The notes: generated by a model from the letters alone, not told the origin. 64,000 nucleotides of DNA from Longilinea sp964536805 (GCA_964536805.1 CAZHYQ010000001.1:186001-250000), one strand, 5' to 3'. Positions 24,895-34,369 are shown, counted from the first letter of the stretch. Numbers and translations are program-made.

Positions 24895-24928
24895 AACCAG
24901 AGCAGGAGAATCCTGCTCTGGTTTTTTC
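24895..24928. terminator. Bidirectional terminator between rplY and NUDIX genes
   Basis: AACCAGAGCAGGA (24895-24907) pairs fully with TCCTGCTCTGGTT (24911-24923) around GAA. Six T follow on the plus strand and six A precede the stem, so both convergent genes can terminate here. Confidence 0.93.
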
Positions 24929-25548
24929 TATTCAGTAACCAGGTGAAGAAGATGGAGTGTCATTGCGGCGGTTATTCCCCATAATAATTCGCCGTCGTAT
25001 TCATCAAAATAATAGACCGGTTCGCGGGCTCCGTTGGGACGGATCACTTCCTTAAGGGTATGGTTTTCGGGTTTTGCCAGCCAATTCAAAGGAATTGTAA
25101 AGACACGGCTGACTTCACTGGTCTGCATTCTGATTGGAAAAGGCCATGGGATGACTCCGACGATCGGGGTAATGAAGAACCGTGTAATCGTATTTCTGCC
25201 AGACATCTGACCCAAGATTTGGATTGATTCCGGCGATAATCCGATTTCCTCCCAGGTTTCTCTTAATGCAGCCGCGGTTGCATTTTCATCTTCCGGCTCA
25301 ATGGATCCCCCTGGAAAGGCTACCTGTCCTTTGTGGTCCTGCACATTAACTGACCGGCGGATAAACAGCAAATGCCATTCGCCACGGTCCCATAGCAATG
25401 GAAGCAATACCGCGGCTTTTCGATGATCCTCCAACGGCAAATCTGGCTGCTTGTTGGACGCTTGCACCAGGCGTTTCTCCACCAGAGAAGCGAAATGAAG
25501 GTCTGAAAACATATGTGCCACTGTCAGCCTACGCGTTGATTTCGTCAT
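24928..25548 (-). CDS. NUDIX hydrolase, CoA pyrophosphatase (NudL) type
   Basis: Cytosolic pyrophosphohydrolase. The Nudix box is GSIEPEDENATAAALRETWE followed by EIGL, complete for G-x5-E-x7-REUxEExGU. Just upstream, LLFIRRSVNVQDHKGQVAFP matches the extra motif of CoA-diphosphatases, so coenzyme A or its derivatives are the probable substrate. It has 206 residues. The start codon overlaps the trmI stop by four bases (ATGA), so it is the last gene of the six-gene iscS operon. Confidence 0.9.
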   Translation of the reverse strand: MTKSTRRLTVAHMFSDLHFASLVEKRLVQASNKQPDLPLEDHRKAAVLLPLLWDRGEWHLLFIRRSVNVQDHKGQVAFPGGSIEPEDENATAAALRETWEEIGLSPESIQILGQMSGRNTITRFFITPIVGVIPWPFPIRMQTSEVSRVFTIPLNWLAKPENHTLKEVIRPNGAREPVYYFDEYDGELLWGITAAMTLHLLHLVTE

Positions 25549-26441
25549 TCTTCTGTTTCAGATGTTTCTCCCTCGCCCACAGATTCAGATTCAATATCAG
25601 CGTTTTCCTCTAAACCTGCTTCGCGCAGCAATTCGGCGGATAGGTGCGATTCATCTTCAATGATTGGCCGGCCAAAAACAAGATAACCGGTGTGTGCCAC
25701 CATGCGGTCAACTGGCCGGAAATGTTGCGCTTCCGGCTTATAGAAGCGCAAAATTGTTTCCAATACATCGATGAATGCAAACCGATTAATACGTAACTCG
25801 TTTAATAATCGGATCACCTGATTGGCTGTGGGTACAATGGCACCGAAAAAACCCCCCGGTTTCAAAGCCTTGCGAACCTGGGGGATATAATCGAAGGCGT
25901 TTTGTACATCCAGGAAAAAAGCATCGACACCAGTTTCGTCGAATCCTTCCTGGATATCGCGCAATTTAAATGTCACACGTTCATCAAGCCCAAGCTGCTC
26001 AAGATTTCGGCGAGCGAGGGTCTGCATTTCCTGGCGGACTTCATAGGATGTGACGTGCCCCTCTTTGCCAACCGCAAACGAAAATGCTGTCGTCATGGAC
26101 CCGGATCCTGTTCCGGCTTCCATGACATGCTGTCCCGGACCGATACCCATGTTTACTAAAATGTACCCGATATCCTTTGGATACAGGATCTGGGTATTGC
26201 GCGGCAATTCCCGGATGACGTCACCCAGGGCTGGCTGCAATAGAAAGAACGGGCTGCCATTGTGGCTAAAAATCTGGCTTCCCCAAGGCTTTCCGATCAA
26301 ATCGTTGTGTTGAATTACCCCGCGGTGCGATTGAAAAACGCCGCCCGCCACTAACCGCACTAAAAAGTTCTTATGCCGCAATCCCACCAGTTGAACTAAA
26401 TCGCCTTCACTGGCGTTTGTGCCGTGTAATGTCCAGGCCAA
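25545..26441 (-). CDS. trmI: tRNA (adenine-N1)-methyltransferase TrmI
   Basis: SAM-dependent enzyme that makes m1A58 in the T loop of tRNA, usually as a homotetramer. The N-terminal beta domain (1-95) is followed by the Rossmann domain with motif I VMEAGTGSGSMTT, then TSYEVRQEM and AFFLDVQNAF. The length of 298 residues is somewhat longer than typical, owing to an acidic Glu/Ser-rich tail of about 40 residues. The start is TTG at 26441 with GGGAG six bases upstream. Its operon also holds iscS and mnmA, so three genes for tRNA modification lie together. Confidence 0.93.
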   Translation of the reverse strand: MAWTLHGTNASEGDLVQLVGLRHKNFLVRLVAGGVFQSHRGVIQHNDLIGKPWGSQIFSHNGSPFFLLQPALGDVIRELPRNTQILYPKDIGYILVNMGIGPGQHVMEAGTGSGSMTTAFSFAVGKEGHVTSYEVRQEMQTLARRNLEQLGLDERVTFKLRDIQEGFDETGVDAFFLDVQNAFDYIPQVRKALKPGGFFGAIVPTANQVIRLLNELRINRFAFIDVLETILRFYKPEAQHFRPVDRMVAHTGYLVFGRPIIEDESHLSAELLREAGLEENADIESESVGEGETSETEE

Positions 26442-26452
26442 TCGATGCTCCC

Positions 26453-28354
26453 TTAAGGCTTTAATGTTTTCTTGAAGAATTCAGTGATCTCGTTATAACA
26501 GCGTACCCGGTTTTCATATTTCAGCACATCATGGCCTTCGTTATCGAACATCAGGTAATCCACCTGCTTGCCAATCGATCGAAGGTAATCGACCAGATCA
26601 TGCGATTCGCGTTCAACGACCCGCGGATCGTTTTTGCCCTGGATTACCAATAACGGACAGGTGATCTTTTCGATGTGCGTTTTAGGCGAGCGGTCTTTCA
26701 GAAAATCCGCATCCGTCACCGGGTCGCCCAGTGCAATGCGAAAATACGGTTTCCAGGTTTCAGGAATGCGTTCGGAAAATGTAATCAGGTCAAACGGCCC
26801 AAACATATCGACGGCAGCCTGCCATAATTCCGGATGGCGGCCGGCCAGGGTCAGGGTCATGTAGCCCCCATACGAGCGGCCAACCACCCCTGCTCGATGG
26901 ACATCAACCCGCGGGTCGTCCTCCAATTTTTTCAAGGCTGCCACATGATCAAGACGGTCTTGGCCGCCCCAATCGCGGTCCACTTGTTTGGTGTAATTCA
27001 ACCCATAACCCGTGCTGCCGCGGACGTTTGGAACGAACACGGCAAAACCATTGACCGTCAGAAATTGAATCAACGGCATCGAGAACCAGGAAAAATCAGG
27101 GCGTTCCTGGCCCTGCGGTCCGCCGTGAACATAATAAACCAGCGGACGCGCACCTGAAAAGCCTAATTCTTTCGCTGGCATATACAGCCGGGCTGAAATT
27201 CGCGTTCCGTCAAAGGATGTGAAGGATGCATCCTCTCCCCCTGAAAGGAGGTGATTTGCGATTCCCAGCACTTTTTCATTGGTGTGTCGAACAATCTGAT
27301 CCCGTTTGTTCCCCGCGATCGTATAGATCTGGGTCGGAGAAGTGGCCGACGAGAAAGATAAGATGTAACGATCGGTAGTATGATCGTAATGAAACGATTC
27401 AAGCATTCCGTTCGCCAGAGGTCCTGTACCTACAAGCACAGAATCGACCTTGAAATCGTTTGAGACGGCATCAAAGGTTGTTTCATATAACCAAGAAACA
27501 CCATCGATGTTGTAATCCAAAACATAGCGCGTACCGCTCAAGTGGTAGATGCCAGTCATTTCTCCTGCACCGCGATGCACCAAACCATTAACTTTAATCG
27601 GTTTCATGCCATCCGGTCGTTTCAAATCCAAAAAGGCAGGTGAATACGTATCTGTAAAAAAGGATGTCAGGAAAATGGCGGATTTATCATCCGGCGAGAA
27701 ATTCAAGCTCGAAAAACCGAAAAGCGGCACCTGCTCGCCTTCAGCCCGCTCTGTAATGGGTTTCCCCATTAAAACGCGGATACCATTGCCTTTTTCCCAC
27801 AAAGAAATCACGGTGTCGCCAAATGTGTATCCCTCATTCAAAAGCAGCCGCTGATGATCCTTTGAATATCCCTCTGGATAAGTACCCCAGGGTGTTTCAG
27901 CAATATTGATGAGTTCGCCAGTTGCAAGATTGCCCTGGTAGGTAGCAACCAATTCGGCAGTACGCGACTCGGCAGCAAGGTAAACCATTTTGCTGTCCGC
28001 ATCGCAATGACCCAAATGGACACGCGTTCCTTCAAAAAAGCCCCTGAAAGCCGGTTCAGGAAAACCGCCTTCGAGGGGAATCAGCATAGGTTGATAATTT
28101 TCATCGCCATCCTTATCGATCATCACCAGAATTTGGTTCAGTTCAGGAAAAACATAGAACGGTTCGCCGCCAATCAAATGAGGGTTTTGGAGCGCAATTT
28201 GCGGCGGGAGCAATGGCTCGGGAACGCTGCCGCCGTAATCCATCACATAAAGGCTCAGGTGGCCTGATTGATTGGAAATAAAATATATGCGATCCTCTAC
28301 CAGTTTTGGAGAGATAAACAGTCGCGCCGAGAGCAAAGATTCAATTCGAAACAT
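26453..28354 (-). CDS. S9-family serine peptidase (acylaminoacyl-/prolyl-oligopeptidase-like)
   Basis: Two-domain peptidase. Residues 1-370 form a beta-propeller (repeated SPDDKSAIF, HYDHTTDRYILSFS strands) that would gate the active site. The alpha/beta hydrolase domain carries Ser494 in GRSYGGYM, Asp576 in GKNDPRV and His608 in EGHDVLK. No signal peptide, so it should be cytosolic and act on short peptides. ATG at 28354 is preferred over 28357 because GGAGG then has four-base spacing. It lies 11 bases before trmI in the same operon. Confidence 0.93.
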   Translation of the reverse strand: MFRIESLLSARLFISPKLVEDRIYFISNQSGHLSLYVMDYGGSVPEPLLPPQIALQNPHLIGGEPFYVFPELNQILVMIDKDGDENYQPMLIPLEGGFPEPAFRGFFEGTRVHLGHCDADSKMVYLAAESRTAELVATYQGNLATGELINIAETPWGTYPEGYSKDHQRLLLNEGYTFGDTVISLWEKGNGIRVLMGKPITERAEGEQVPLFGFSSLNFSPDDKSAIFLTSFFTDTYSPAFLDLKRPDGMKPIKVNGLVHRGAGEMTGIYHLSGTRYVLDYNIDGVSWLYETTFDAVSNDFKVDSVLVGTGPLANGMLESFHYDHTTDRYILSFSSATSPTQIYTIAGNKRDQIVRHTNEKVLGIANHLLSGGEDASFTSFDGTRISARLYMPAKELGFSGARPLVYYVHGGPQGQERPDFSWFSMPLIQFLTVNGFAVFVPNVRGSTGYGLNYTKQVDRDWGGQDRLDHVAALKKLEDDPRVDVHRAGVVGRSYGGYMTLTLAGRHPELWQAAVDMFGPFDLITFSERIPETWKPYFRIALGDPVTDADFLKDRSPKTHIEKITCPLLVIQGKNDPRVVERESHDLVDYLRSIGKQVDYLMFDNEGHDVLKYENRVRCYNEITEFFKKTLKP

Positions 28355-28370
28355 CATTCCTCCAAATCAA

Positions 28371-28640
28371 TTATTGCTTCTCAATTTTTACCAGGCTTAA
28401 CCAGTAACCGATTGCCAGCACCACAATCGCGCTTAGGATTCCCATTCCGAGGTTCAAGGGACCGATTGCAGCAAAATTCCATTTCAGGCTGGCTGCCAGC
28501 AAATGGCCGCCCCAAAAACCCAGCCAGCTCAGTAGTATATAGAGGATGAGTTTGGACAAACCACCCCCGCGCCACAAATGAAAGAGTGCGCCAATCAGCG
28601 TGGAAATGAGTACTCCAAATAAAATTGACTGCGGTGTCAT
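28371..28640 (-). CDS. Small membrane protein with three helices, unknown function
   Basis: 89 residues with three hydrophobic segments (about 5-20, 28-50 and 60-82), separated by short polar turns. It ends in a positively charged KIEKQ tail. No family recognised. GAGGAGGGG lies directly before the ATG at 28640, a strong ribosome site. It stands between mnmA and the S9 peptidase with gaps of 9 and 16 bases, so it is a genuine member of the operon. Confidence 0.7.
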   Translation of the reverse strand: MTPQSILFGVLISTLIGALFHLWRGGGLSKLILYILLSWLGFWGGHLLAASLKWNFAAIGPLNLGMGILSAIVVLAIGYWLSLVKIEKQ

Positions 28641-28649
28641 ATCCCCTCC

Positions 28650-29723
28650 TCAGGGTTGAATGATGCCCCCACCCAATACCTGATCGCCATCATAAAATAC
28701 AGCCTGCTGCCCGGCTGTGATGTCGCGCATTGACCGTTCGAATTCGACCACAGAACTACCATCCTGCATTGGATGTAATATACCCCAAGCTAGGTCAGCG
28801 CGGTAGCGTATTTTCACTTGGACGCGCAAATCCATTACCGGCGCTCTTCCAGATATCCAATTAACCACACCGGTTCTTAAAGTCGATTGACCCAATTCCT
28901 TCTCATAACCAATCACCAGCGTATTTTCCGCCAGATTCTTTTCAAGAACATAGAAAGGCTCAGGCGCAGCGATACCAAGACCCTTACGCTGGCCGATGGT
29001 GAAAGCGGACAATCCCTGGTGCTCGCCAAGCACATTTCCCTGACGGGTTACGATCTTACCCGGCCTGGTTCCCTTATCAGCGTACCGAAGCAAGAATTCG
29101 CGGTAATCGCCGCCGGCCAAAAAGCATAAATCCTGGGAATCAGCCCGCTCAGCCACAGGGAGGGAGAACTGCCTGGCTAACTCGCGTACTTCGCTTTTCT
29201 TCAAACCTCCCAGCGGAAACATGGAATGGCGTAATTGTTCCTGGTTCAATCCGCTTAACACATAGGATTGATCCTTATTTGGATCGACTGCTTTGAATAA
29301 GCGGATATCGCCGTCCTCGCCTCGTTCAACCCGGGCATAGTGGCCGGTTGCCAAAAAATCCGCACCCAGCGCCAGGGCTTGATCCAGCATAAATCCCCAG
29401 CGAATCTCGCGGTTGCAAACCAGGCATGGATTTGGTGTGAGGCCGTTTTCATAGCCTTGAATGAAGGATTCAACCACCGTATTGCGAAATCGTTCCTGGA
29501 CGTCGAGAGCGTAAAAAGGAATGCCCAGCATCGCGGCGATCCGCCTGGCTTGGGCCATGGCTTCCGGCGTACAACAGCGGTTACTTTCTTCCATACAGGG
29601 TTGCGACCAAAGACGCAGCATCACGCCAGTGACCCGATAGCCTTGTGAGACCAATGATGCTGCCGCCACAGAACTATCTACGCCGCCGCTCATTCCGACG
29701 ACCACAGATGGTTTATCACTCAT
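28650..29723 (-). CDS. mnmA: tRNA-specific 2-thiouridylase MnmA
   Basis: Makes 2-thiouridine at U34 of tRNA-Lys, -Glu and -Gln using ATP and persulfide sulfur. The PP-loop GMSGGVDSSVA is at 10-20. The catalytic Cys100 in NPCLVC and the second Cys200 in QDLCFL form the usual pair. The central and C-terminal beta domains are complete at 357 residues. It starts two bases after the iscS stop, placing the sulfur donor and the thiolase under one control. Confidence 0.96.
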   Translation of the reverse strand: MSDKPSVVVGMSGGVDSSVAAASLVSQGYRVTGVMLRLWSQPCMEESNRCCTPEAMAQARRIAAMLGIPFYALDVQERFRNTVVESFIQGYENGLTPNPCLVCNREIRWGFMLDQALALGADFLATGHYARVERGEDGDIRLFKAVDPNKDQSYVLSGLNQEQLRHSMFPLGGLKKSEVRELARQFSLPVAERADSQDLCFLAGGDYREFLLRYADKGTRPGKIVTRQGNVLGEHQGLSAFTIGQRKGLGIAAPEPFYVLEKNLAENTLVIGYEKELGQSTLRTGVVNWISGRAPVMDLRVQVKIRYRADLAWGILHPMQDGSSVVEFERSMRDITAGQQAVFYDGDQVLGGGIIQP

Positions 29724-29724
29724 A

Positions 29725-30897
29725 TCAACCTACCGATAATTTTCTTAGCTGCTGGATGGTGCTGGGCAAAACTTCCATAAACTGATCGATGTGATCCGGT
29801 GAAGTGCTGTGCCCAAGGGTGACCCGCAAGGAACCCTTGTTCCAAATTGGCGATATTCCGATCGCCTCCAACACCTCCGATGGTTTTGGATTGCCAACTT
29901 TACACGCCGAGCCGGAAGAACAGGCAAAACCGGCAGCATCCAACATCATCAACAATTGGTTTCCATCAATACCCTTGAAAACAAAACTGGCGTGATTCGG
30001 CAGACGGTCAACTGGATGGCCAGTCAGACGGGATTGCGGGATTTCTTCCAGCACCCGTTCAATGAGGCGATTACGCATTTCAGATAATCGCTTTTGCCAT
30101 TCTGCACGTTCAGTTTGGGCGAACTCCAGTGCTTTTGCCATACCAACAATGTATGGAATGTTCTGAGTTCCAGCCCGTAAATTGTATTCCTGTCCTCCGC
30201 CGGTTTGGGTTGGAATGACTTCAACCCCGCGCCGCACAAATAATACACCCACGCCTTTCGGGCCGTAAAATTTGTGCGCACCAATGGCAAGCAGATCAAC
30301 ATCTTCGGCCGTCGAAACCATCGCCAGGTGGGCTGCCGCTTGAACGGCGTCGCTGTGAAACAACACCCCAGCCTCCCGGCAAACCTGGCCGATTTGCTTA
30401 ATGGGATTGATTGTTCCAATTTCATTATTGGCATAAATGACCGATACCAGCGCCGTGTTGGGTCGGATGCTGGCCTTGACATCCTGCGGATCGACACGCC
30501 CGAATTGGTCTACCGGCAGCAATTCAACATCAAAGCCATAGTACTCCTCCAATTGTTGGGCGGTATGGAGAACGGCATGGTGTTCCACCGGACTGAGCAG
30601 GATGTGATAGGCATTCCTGGATCGGCGCTGGCCCATGGCAGCCCCTCGAAGGGCCAAATTATCGCTCTCGGTGCCGCCACCTGTAAAAAGGATCTCTTCA
30701 GAACGTACCCCGAGGAGATTTGCCACTTTGGCTCGGGCATTTTCCAACGCCGCGTCGGCGATTTGACCTATGCCGTGAACCGATGAAGGATTGCCAAATT
30801 TCTCAGTAAAGAAAGGCAACATTTCCTGTAAAACCCGCGCATCTACAGGTGTTGTTGCCGCATAATCGAGGTAAACCTTTGTGTTAAGATCCGACAT
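29725..30897 (-). CDS. iscS: Cysteine desulfurase (IscS/NifS)
   Basis: PLP enzyme that takes sulfur from cysteine as an enzyme persulfide. The PLP lysine is Lys209 in GAHKFYGPKG, and the sulfur-carrying Cys332 lies in SSGSACKVG. HHAVLHT and the GGGQEYNLRAGT block are conserved. With 390 residues and no scaffold genes (iscU, iscA) adjacent, but mnmA directly behind, its main local partner should be tRNA thiolation. GGGAG precedes the ATG at 30897, and an extended -10 lies 33 bases upstream. Confidence 0.95.
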   Translation of the reverse strand: MSDLNTKVYLDYAATTPVDARVLQEMLPFFTEKFGNPSSVHGIGQIADAALENARAKVANLLGVRSEEILFTGGGTESDNLALRGAAMGQRRSRNAYHILLSPVEHHAVLHTAQQLEEYYGFDVELLPVDQFGRVDPQDVKASIRPNTALVSVIYANNEIGTINPIKQIGQVCREAGVLFHSDAVQAAAHLAMVSTAEDVDLLAIGAHKFYGPKGVGVLFVRRGVEVIPTQTGGGQEYNLRAGTQNIPYIVGMAKALEFAQTERAEWQKRLSEMRNRLIERVLEEIPQSRLTGHPVDRLPNHASFVFKGIDGNQLLMMLDAAGFACSSGSACKVGNPKPSEVLEAIGISPIWNKGSLRVTLGHSTSPDHIDQFMEVLPSTIQQLRKLSVG

Positions 30898-30930
30898 TTC
30901 AACTCCCGTCTGATTAATGGAAGGTTTTAG

Positions 30931-30939
30931 ATTATAGCA
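30931..30939 (-). promoter_or_regulatory. Extended -10 promoter of the iscS operon
   Basis: The minus strand reads TGCTATAAT here, 33 bases before the iscS ATG. No good -35 is present. It is divergent from an identical element serving the phosphomutase gene. Confidence 0.6.
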
Positions 30940-30981
30940 TGTTGTTATTCAGACGAAAAACTTTCAAGGATGGCAATCACC

Positions 30982-30990
30982 TGCTATAAT
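30982..30990 (+). promoter_or_regulatory. Extended -10 promoter of the phosphomutase operon
   Basis: TGCTATAAT on the plus strand, 45 bases before the ATG at 31036. TTTCAA at 30962-30967 is a weak -35 with 17-base spacing. Confidence 0.6.
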
Positions 30991-31035
30991 TACTCGGATC
31001 AGTCATAATCTCACACCTTATTTGGGGAAAAAAAC

Positions 31036-32457
31036 ATGGCCCAAAAAATTGTTTTCGGTACGGATGGCTGGCGCGGCGCAATCGCTGAAGATTACACTTT
31101 TGAAAATGTCCGCCGCTGCACACAAGGTTTTGCGTCCTATATGATCCAGGCAGGCAAACAGGGTCAATGGATTGTCGTAGGACATGATAAGCGGTTTCTT
31201 TCCGAGTTTTTTGCTCGTGCGGTTGCTGAGGTATTGGTTGCAAATGGCTTTTTGGTATACCTGACAGATGGCCCAACCCCCACCCCGGTAATCGCTTTTT
31301 CAGTCGTGAACCGCAAGGCTGCTGGAGCGGTCAATATTACAGCCTCGCATAATCCGCCGACGGATAACGGGTTTAAAGTGCGCAATGAATTTGGCGGTGC
31401 GATTGACCCGCAAGGACTCAAGGAAATTGAACGGCTCATACCTGAATCGGAAGAACAAGTCAAGCGGGTGATATTTGCAGATGCCGAGGCAGCCGGGAAA
31501 GTAGTAATTTTTGATCCAGCGCCGAATTACATCGAGCATCTAAAAGACCTGATTGACCTGCAACCCATTAAAGATGCAGGTTTAAATGTTGTGGTTGATG
31601 TCATGTGGGGTAACGGTGCGGGTTGGTTCTCTCGCCTACTCGAGGGCGGCAAGACGCAGGTCACTGAAATTCATAATACCCGCAACCCGATTTTCCCTGA
31701 AATGAAACGTCCCGAACCCATCCCGCCAAATATTGATGTCGGCCTTAAAACAACCGTGGATTTGGCCGCAGATGTCTTGCTGATCACGGATGGCGATGCG
31801 GATCGCGTCGGTTTAGGTGATGAAAAAGGGCAATTCATCAACCAATTACAGGTTTATGCTCTGCTTGCGCTCTATTTGCTGGAAGTCCGTAAACAACGCG
31901 GCGCAATCGTCAAAACCCTTTCCACAACCAGCATGCTGGAAAAATTGGGAAAGATTTACGGCGTGCCCGTTTATGAAACCGGCGTGGGCTTTAAATATGT
32001 AGCCCCAAAGATGTTGGAAACCGATGCGATGATTGGCGGTGAAGAATCCGGCGGTTATGCTTTTAGGGGCAACGTGCCAGAACGGGACGGCATTTTGGCT
32101 GGCCTTTACATACTGGATATGATGGTGCGGTTGCAGAAAAAGCCTTCCGAATTACTTGCAATTCTTTTTGCCAAAGTAGGCGGACATTACTATGACCGTA
32201 TTGACCGCACTTTTTCTGGCGACCGTGCAGCACGGGAACAACGCATTCTGGATGCCAAACCGGAGAAAATTGGAGGGATGAAGGTAACCGGGCTAAATAC
32301 CACGGATGGCTACAAGTTCATTCTGGAAGATGGGGGCTGGCTCCTAATTCGTTTTTCCGGTACCGAACCCATCATGCGGGTTTATTGTGAGACAACCAAC
32401 GCGAAGGCAGTTCCGGCAATTTTGCAGGATGGATTGAAAATTGCGGGGTTATCCTGA
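31036..32457 (+). CDS. Phosphoglucomutase/phosphomannomutase family protein
   Basis: Alpha-D-phosphohexomutase that interconverts 1- and 6-phospho sugars. The phosphoserine loop is TASHNPP with Ser104, the metal loop DGDADRVG near 253, the sugar-binding GEESGG near 336, and the phosphate-binding RFSGTEP near the C-terminus. It has 473 residues. Whether glucose, mannose or glucosamine is the substrate is not decided by these motifs. It heads a plus-strand run with tatD and a polyprenyl synthase; tatD starts directly after its stop. Confidence 0.93.
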   Translation: MAQKIVFGTDGWRGAIAEDYTFENVRRCTQGFASYMIQAGKQGQWIVVGHDKRFLSEFFARAVAEVLVANGFLVYLTDGPTPTPVIAFSVVNRKAAGAVNITASHNPPTDNGFKVRNEFGGAIDPQGLKEIERLIPESEEQVKRVIFADAEAAGKVVIFDPAPNYIEHLKDLIDLQPIKDAGLNVVVDVMWGNGAGWFSRLLEGGKTQVTEIHNTRNPIFPEMKRPEPIPPNIDVGLKTTVDLAADVLLITDGDADRVGLGDEKGQFINQLQVYALLALYLLEVRKQRGAIVKTLSTTSMLEKLGKIYGVPVYETGVGFKYVAPKMLETDAMIGGEESGGYAFRGNVPERDGILAGLYILDMMVRLQKKPSELLAILFAKVGGHYYDRIDRTFSGDRAAREQRILDAKPEKIGGMKVTGLNTTDGYKFILEDGGWLLIRFSGTEPIMRVYCETTNAKAVPAILQDGLKIAGLS

Positions 32458-33270
32458 TTGCTTGGACTAAGTGATACGCACTGCCATCTGAACCTTAAAA
32501 CGGCATTTCAGGAAGATTTCGAAAGCGTAATCGCACGTGCCTGGGAGGCTGGTCTGGATCGAATCCTGGTTCCAGGAATTGATTTAGAAACGAGCAGGCT
32601 GGCCGTCCACCTGGCAGAGGATGATGAACGCATTTACGCTGCAGTCGGAATTCACCCCAACGAAGCACTACTCTGGGATGCAACCACGCTGCAAGAGTTA
32701 ATGACCCTTGCCAGCCACCCGAAAGTTGTCGCTATTGGAGAAATTGGTTTGGATTTTTATCGAGATCGTGCGCCGCGCGACCTGCAAATCGAAATCCTGA
32801 AGGAACAGCTTGAAATCTCGGCAAGGCTGCAATTGCCCGTCGTATTGCATAACCGCGAGTCAATGCAGGAATTATGGTCGATTCTTGCTGAATGGCATAA
32901 TGGCTTGACGGAAAAAGGAAACCCAATCCAATCTCATCCCGGGGTATTTCATGCTTTCTCAGATGAATTGTCTACTGCCAAGAAACTCGCGGAAAAATCT
33001 TTTTTTATAGGAATTGGTGGGCCGGTGACTTTTACAAATGCACTAGATCGTCAGAGAATGGTGAGCGAATTGCCCTTATCAGCTGTCCTTCTTGAAACGG
33101 ACGCGCCTTATCTTGCCCCGCATCCTCATCGTGGCCGGCGAAATGAACCGGCATTTGTAGCCCTGGTTGCCCAAAAGATCGCTGAGTTAAAGCAGGTTCC
33201 TGCAACACAAGTCGCGGAGATCACTTCAAATAACGCCAACCGGTTATTTAATTGGAGAAATCATTCTTGA
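32458..33270 (+). CDS. TatD-family metal-dependent deoxyribonuclease
   Basis: TIM-barrel amidohydrolase-superfamily nuclease. Metal ligands are seen in DTHCHLN, GEIGLDFYR, VVLHNRE, VFHAFS and LLETDAPYLAP. RRNEPAFV near the end is the usual TatD signature. It has 270 residues. The start is TTG at 32458, immediately after the upstream stop, with GGGG nearby as ribosome site. Members remove 3' nucleotides from DNA and take part in DNA quality control; some process RNA or D-amino acids. Confidence 0.92.
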   Translation: MLGLSDTHCHLNLKTAFQEDFESVIARAWEAGLDRILVPGIDLETSRLAVHLAEDDERIYAAVGIHPNEALLWDATTLQELMTLASHPKVVAIGEIGLDFYRDRAPRDLQIEILKEQLEISARLQLPVVLHNRESMQELWSILAEWHNGLTEKGNPIQSHPGVFHAFSDELSTAKKLAEKSFFIGIGGPVTFTNALDRQRMVSELPLSAVLLETDAPYLAPHPHRGRRNEPAFVALVAQKIAELKQVPATQVAEITSNNANRLFNWRNHS

Positions 33271-34238
33271 ACCCCTCTGAGCTTTTTTTCATCCCTGTGC
33301 AGGAGGACATTCAAGCCATTGAGGGGCTGATCCTTTCACAAGCTGACGGCTATCAGCAGGATCTTAAATCGGCTTTGGAGCATCTTCTGTCATCGGGGGG
33401 AAAACGAATGCGCCCGACTTTGACGCTGTTTTCTGGGCGTATGCTAGGCGCAGAGAAACAACGTCTGCTGACTATGGCTGCCGCCATAGAATTATTACAC
33501 ACCGCCACCCTGGTTCACGATGATCTGATTGACAGCTCTCTCCTTCGGCGTGGAATTCCAACGTTAAATGCCCAATGGACTCCAGGAGCAACTGTGCTTA
33601 CCGGCGATTTTCTATTTGCACGGGCAGCAAAATTGGCCGCAGACACGAATTCCATTCCCGTAATGCACTTATTCTCTGCTACATTGTCAGCCATTGTTAA
33701 TGGTGAAATTGCGCAGATGTTTAACAGCCGTTGCCAGATCAATCGGGCTGAATATTACACCCGTATCTACGCAAAAACCGCTTCGTTATTTGAAACATCG
33801 GCTGCGTCAGCGGCTTTGCTCAGTCCGGTTGACAAATCGATTGTCGAGCGGATGGGACAATTTGGATACAACATCGGGATGGCTTTTCAAATCGTTGATG
33901 ACATCCTTGACTTCACCGGCGAGCAAGCCACGTTGGGCAAACCTGTCGGTGGCGATTTACGCCAGGGATTGATCACCTTGCCAACGATCCTTTACTCAGA
34001 AACGCATCCCGAGGATTCATTGATCGAGCAATTTACCCGCGGCAAATGCATTCAAAATGACGGACAGTTGGAACGGCTTGTTGAAGCCATTCAAACCAGC
34101 AACGCCCCTCGCCTGGCATTAGCAGAAGCCCGGCAATTTATCCAAAAAGCTGTAGAATTTCTCTCGGGTTTGCCTGACAGTTTTGAGCGCTCACAACTTG
34201 TCGATCTGGCCGAATATATCGTAGACCGAAAGTTATAA
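33267..34238 (+). CDS. All-trans polyprenyl diphosphate synthase
   Basis: Condenses isopentenyl diphosphate onto an allylic primer. The first Asp-rich motif is HDDLIDSS followed by RRG, and the second is VDDILDFTG, with GGKRMRP upstream. Chain length (hepta- to decaprenyl) cannot be told. A start at TTG 33267 overlaps the tatD stop (TTGA) and has GGAG nine bases upstream, giving 323 residues; an upstream TTG at 33252 is less likely. Product would serve menaquinone or a lipid carrier, the quinone also being needed by the Sdh-type complex in this window. Confidence 0.92.
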   Translation: MNPSELFFIPVQEDIQAIEGLILSQADGYQQDLKSALEHLLSSGGKRMRPTLTLFSGRMLGAEKQRLLTMAAAIELLHTATLVHDDLIDSSLLRRGIPTLNAQWTPGATVLTGDFLFARAAKLAADTNSIPVMHLFSATLSAIVNGEIAQMFNSRCQINRAEYYTRIYAKTASLFETSAASAALLSPVDKSIVERMGQFGYNIGMAFQIVDDILDFTGEQATLGKPVGGDLRQGLITLPTILYSETHPEDSLIEQFTRGKCIQNDGQLERLVEAIQTSNAPRLALAEARQFIQKAVEFLSGLPDSFERSQLVDLAEYIVDRKL

Positions 34239-34256
34239 CGGAAATTTCGATGGTTA

Positions 34257-34281
34257 AAACAAAAATGCCGCTTTCGCGGCA
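34257..34281 (-). terminator. Terminator of the tRNA-Leu gene
   Basis: On the minus strand TGCCGC, loop GAAA and GCGGCA form a stem (34266-34281), followed by TTTTTGTTTT. It begins seven bases after the tRNA 3' end. Confidence 0.9.
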
Positions 34282-34287
34282 CTCGAG

Positions 34288-34369
34288 TGCGCTGGGGGGG
34301 ACTTGAACCCCCACGCCTTGCGGCACATGGCCCTCAACCATGCCTGTCTGCCAATTCCAGCACCAGCGC
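34288..34369 (-). tRNA. tRNA-Leu (anticodon GAG)
   Basis: The minus strand folds as a type II tRNA of 82 nt. The acceptor stem is GCGCTGG with CCAGCGC, discriminator A at 34288. The anticodon stem-loop has loop TTGAGGG, giving anticodon GAG, which reads CUC and CUU. A long variable arm (TGCCGCAAGGCGT) and a GGGGGTTCAAGTCCCCC T arm are present. The 3' CCA is not encoded. Confidence 0.97.
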
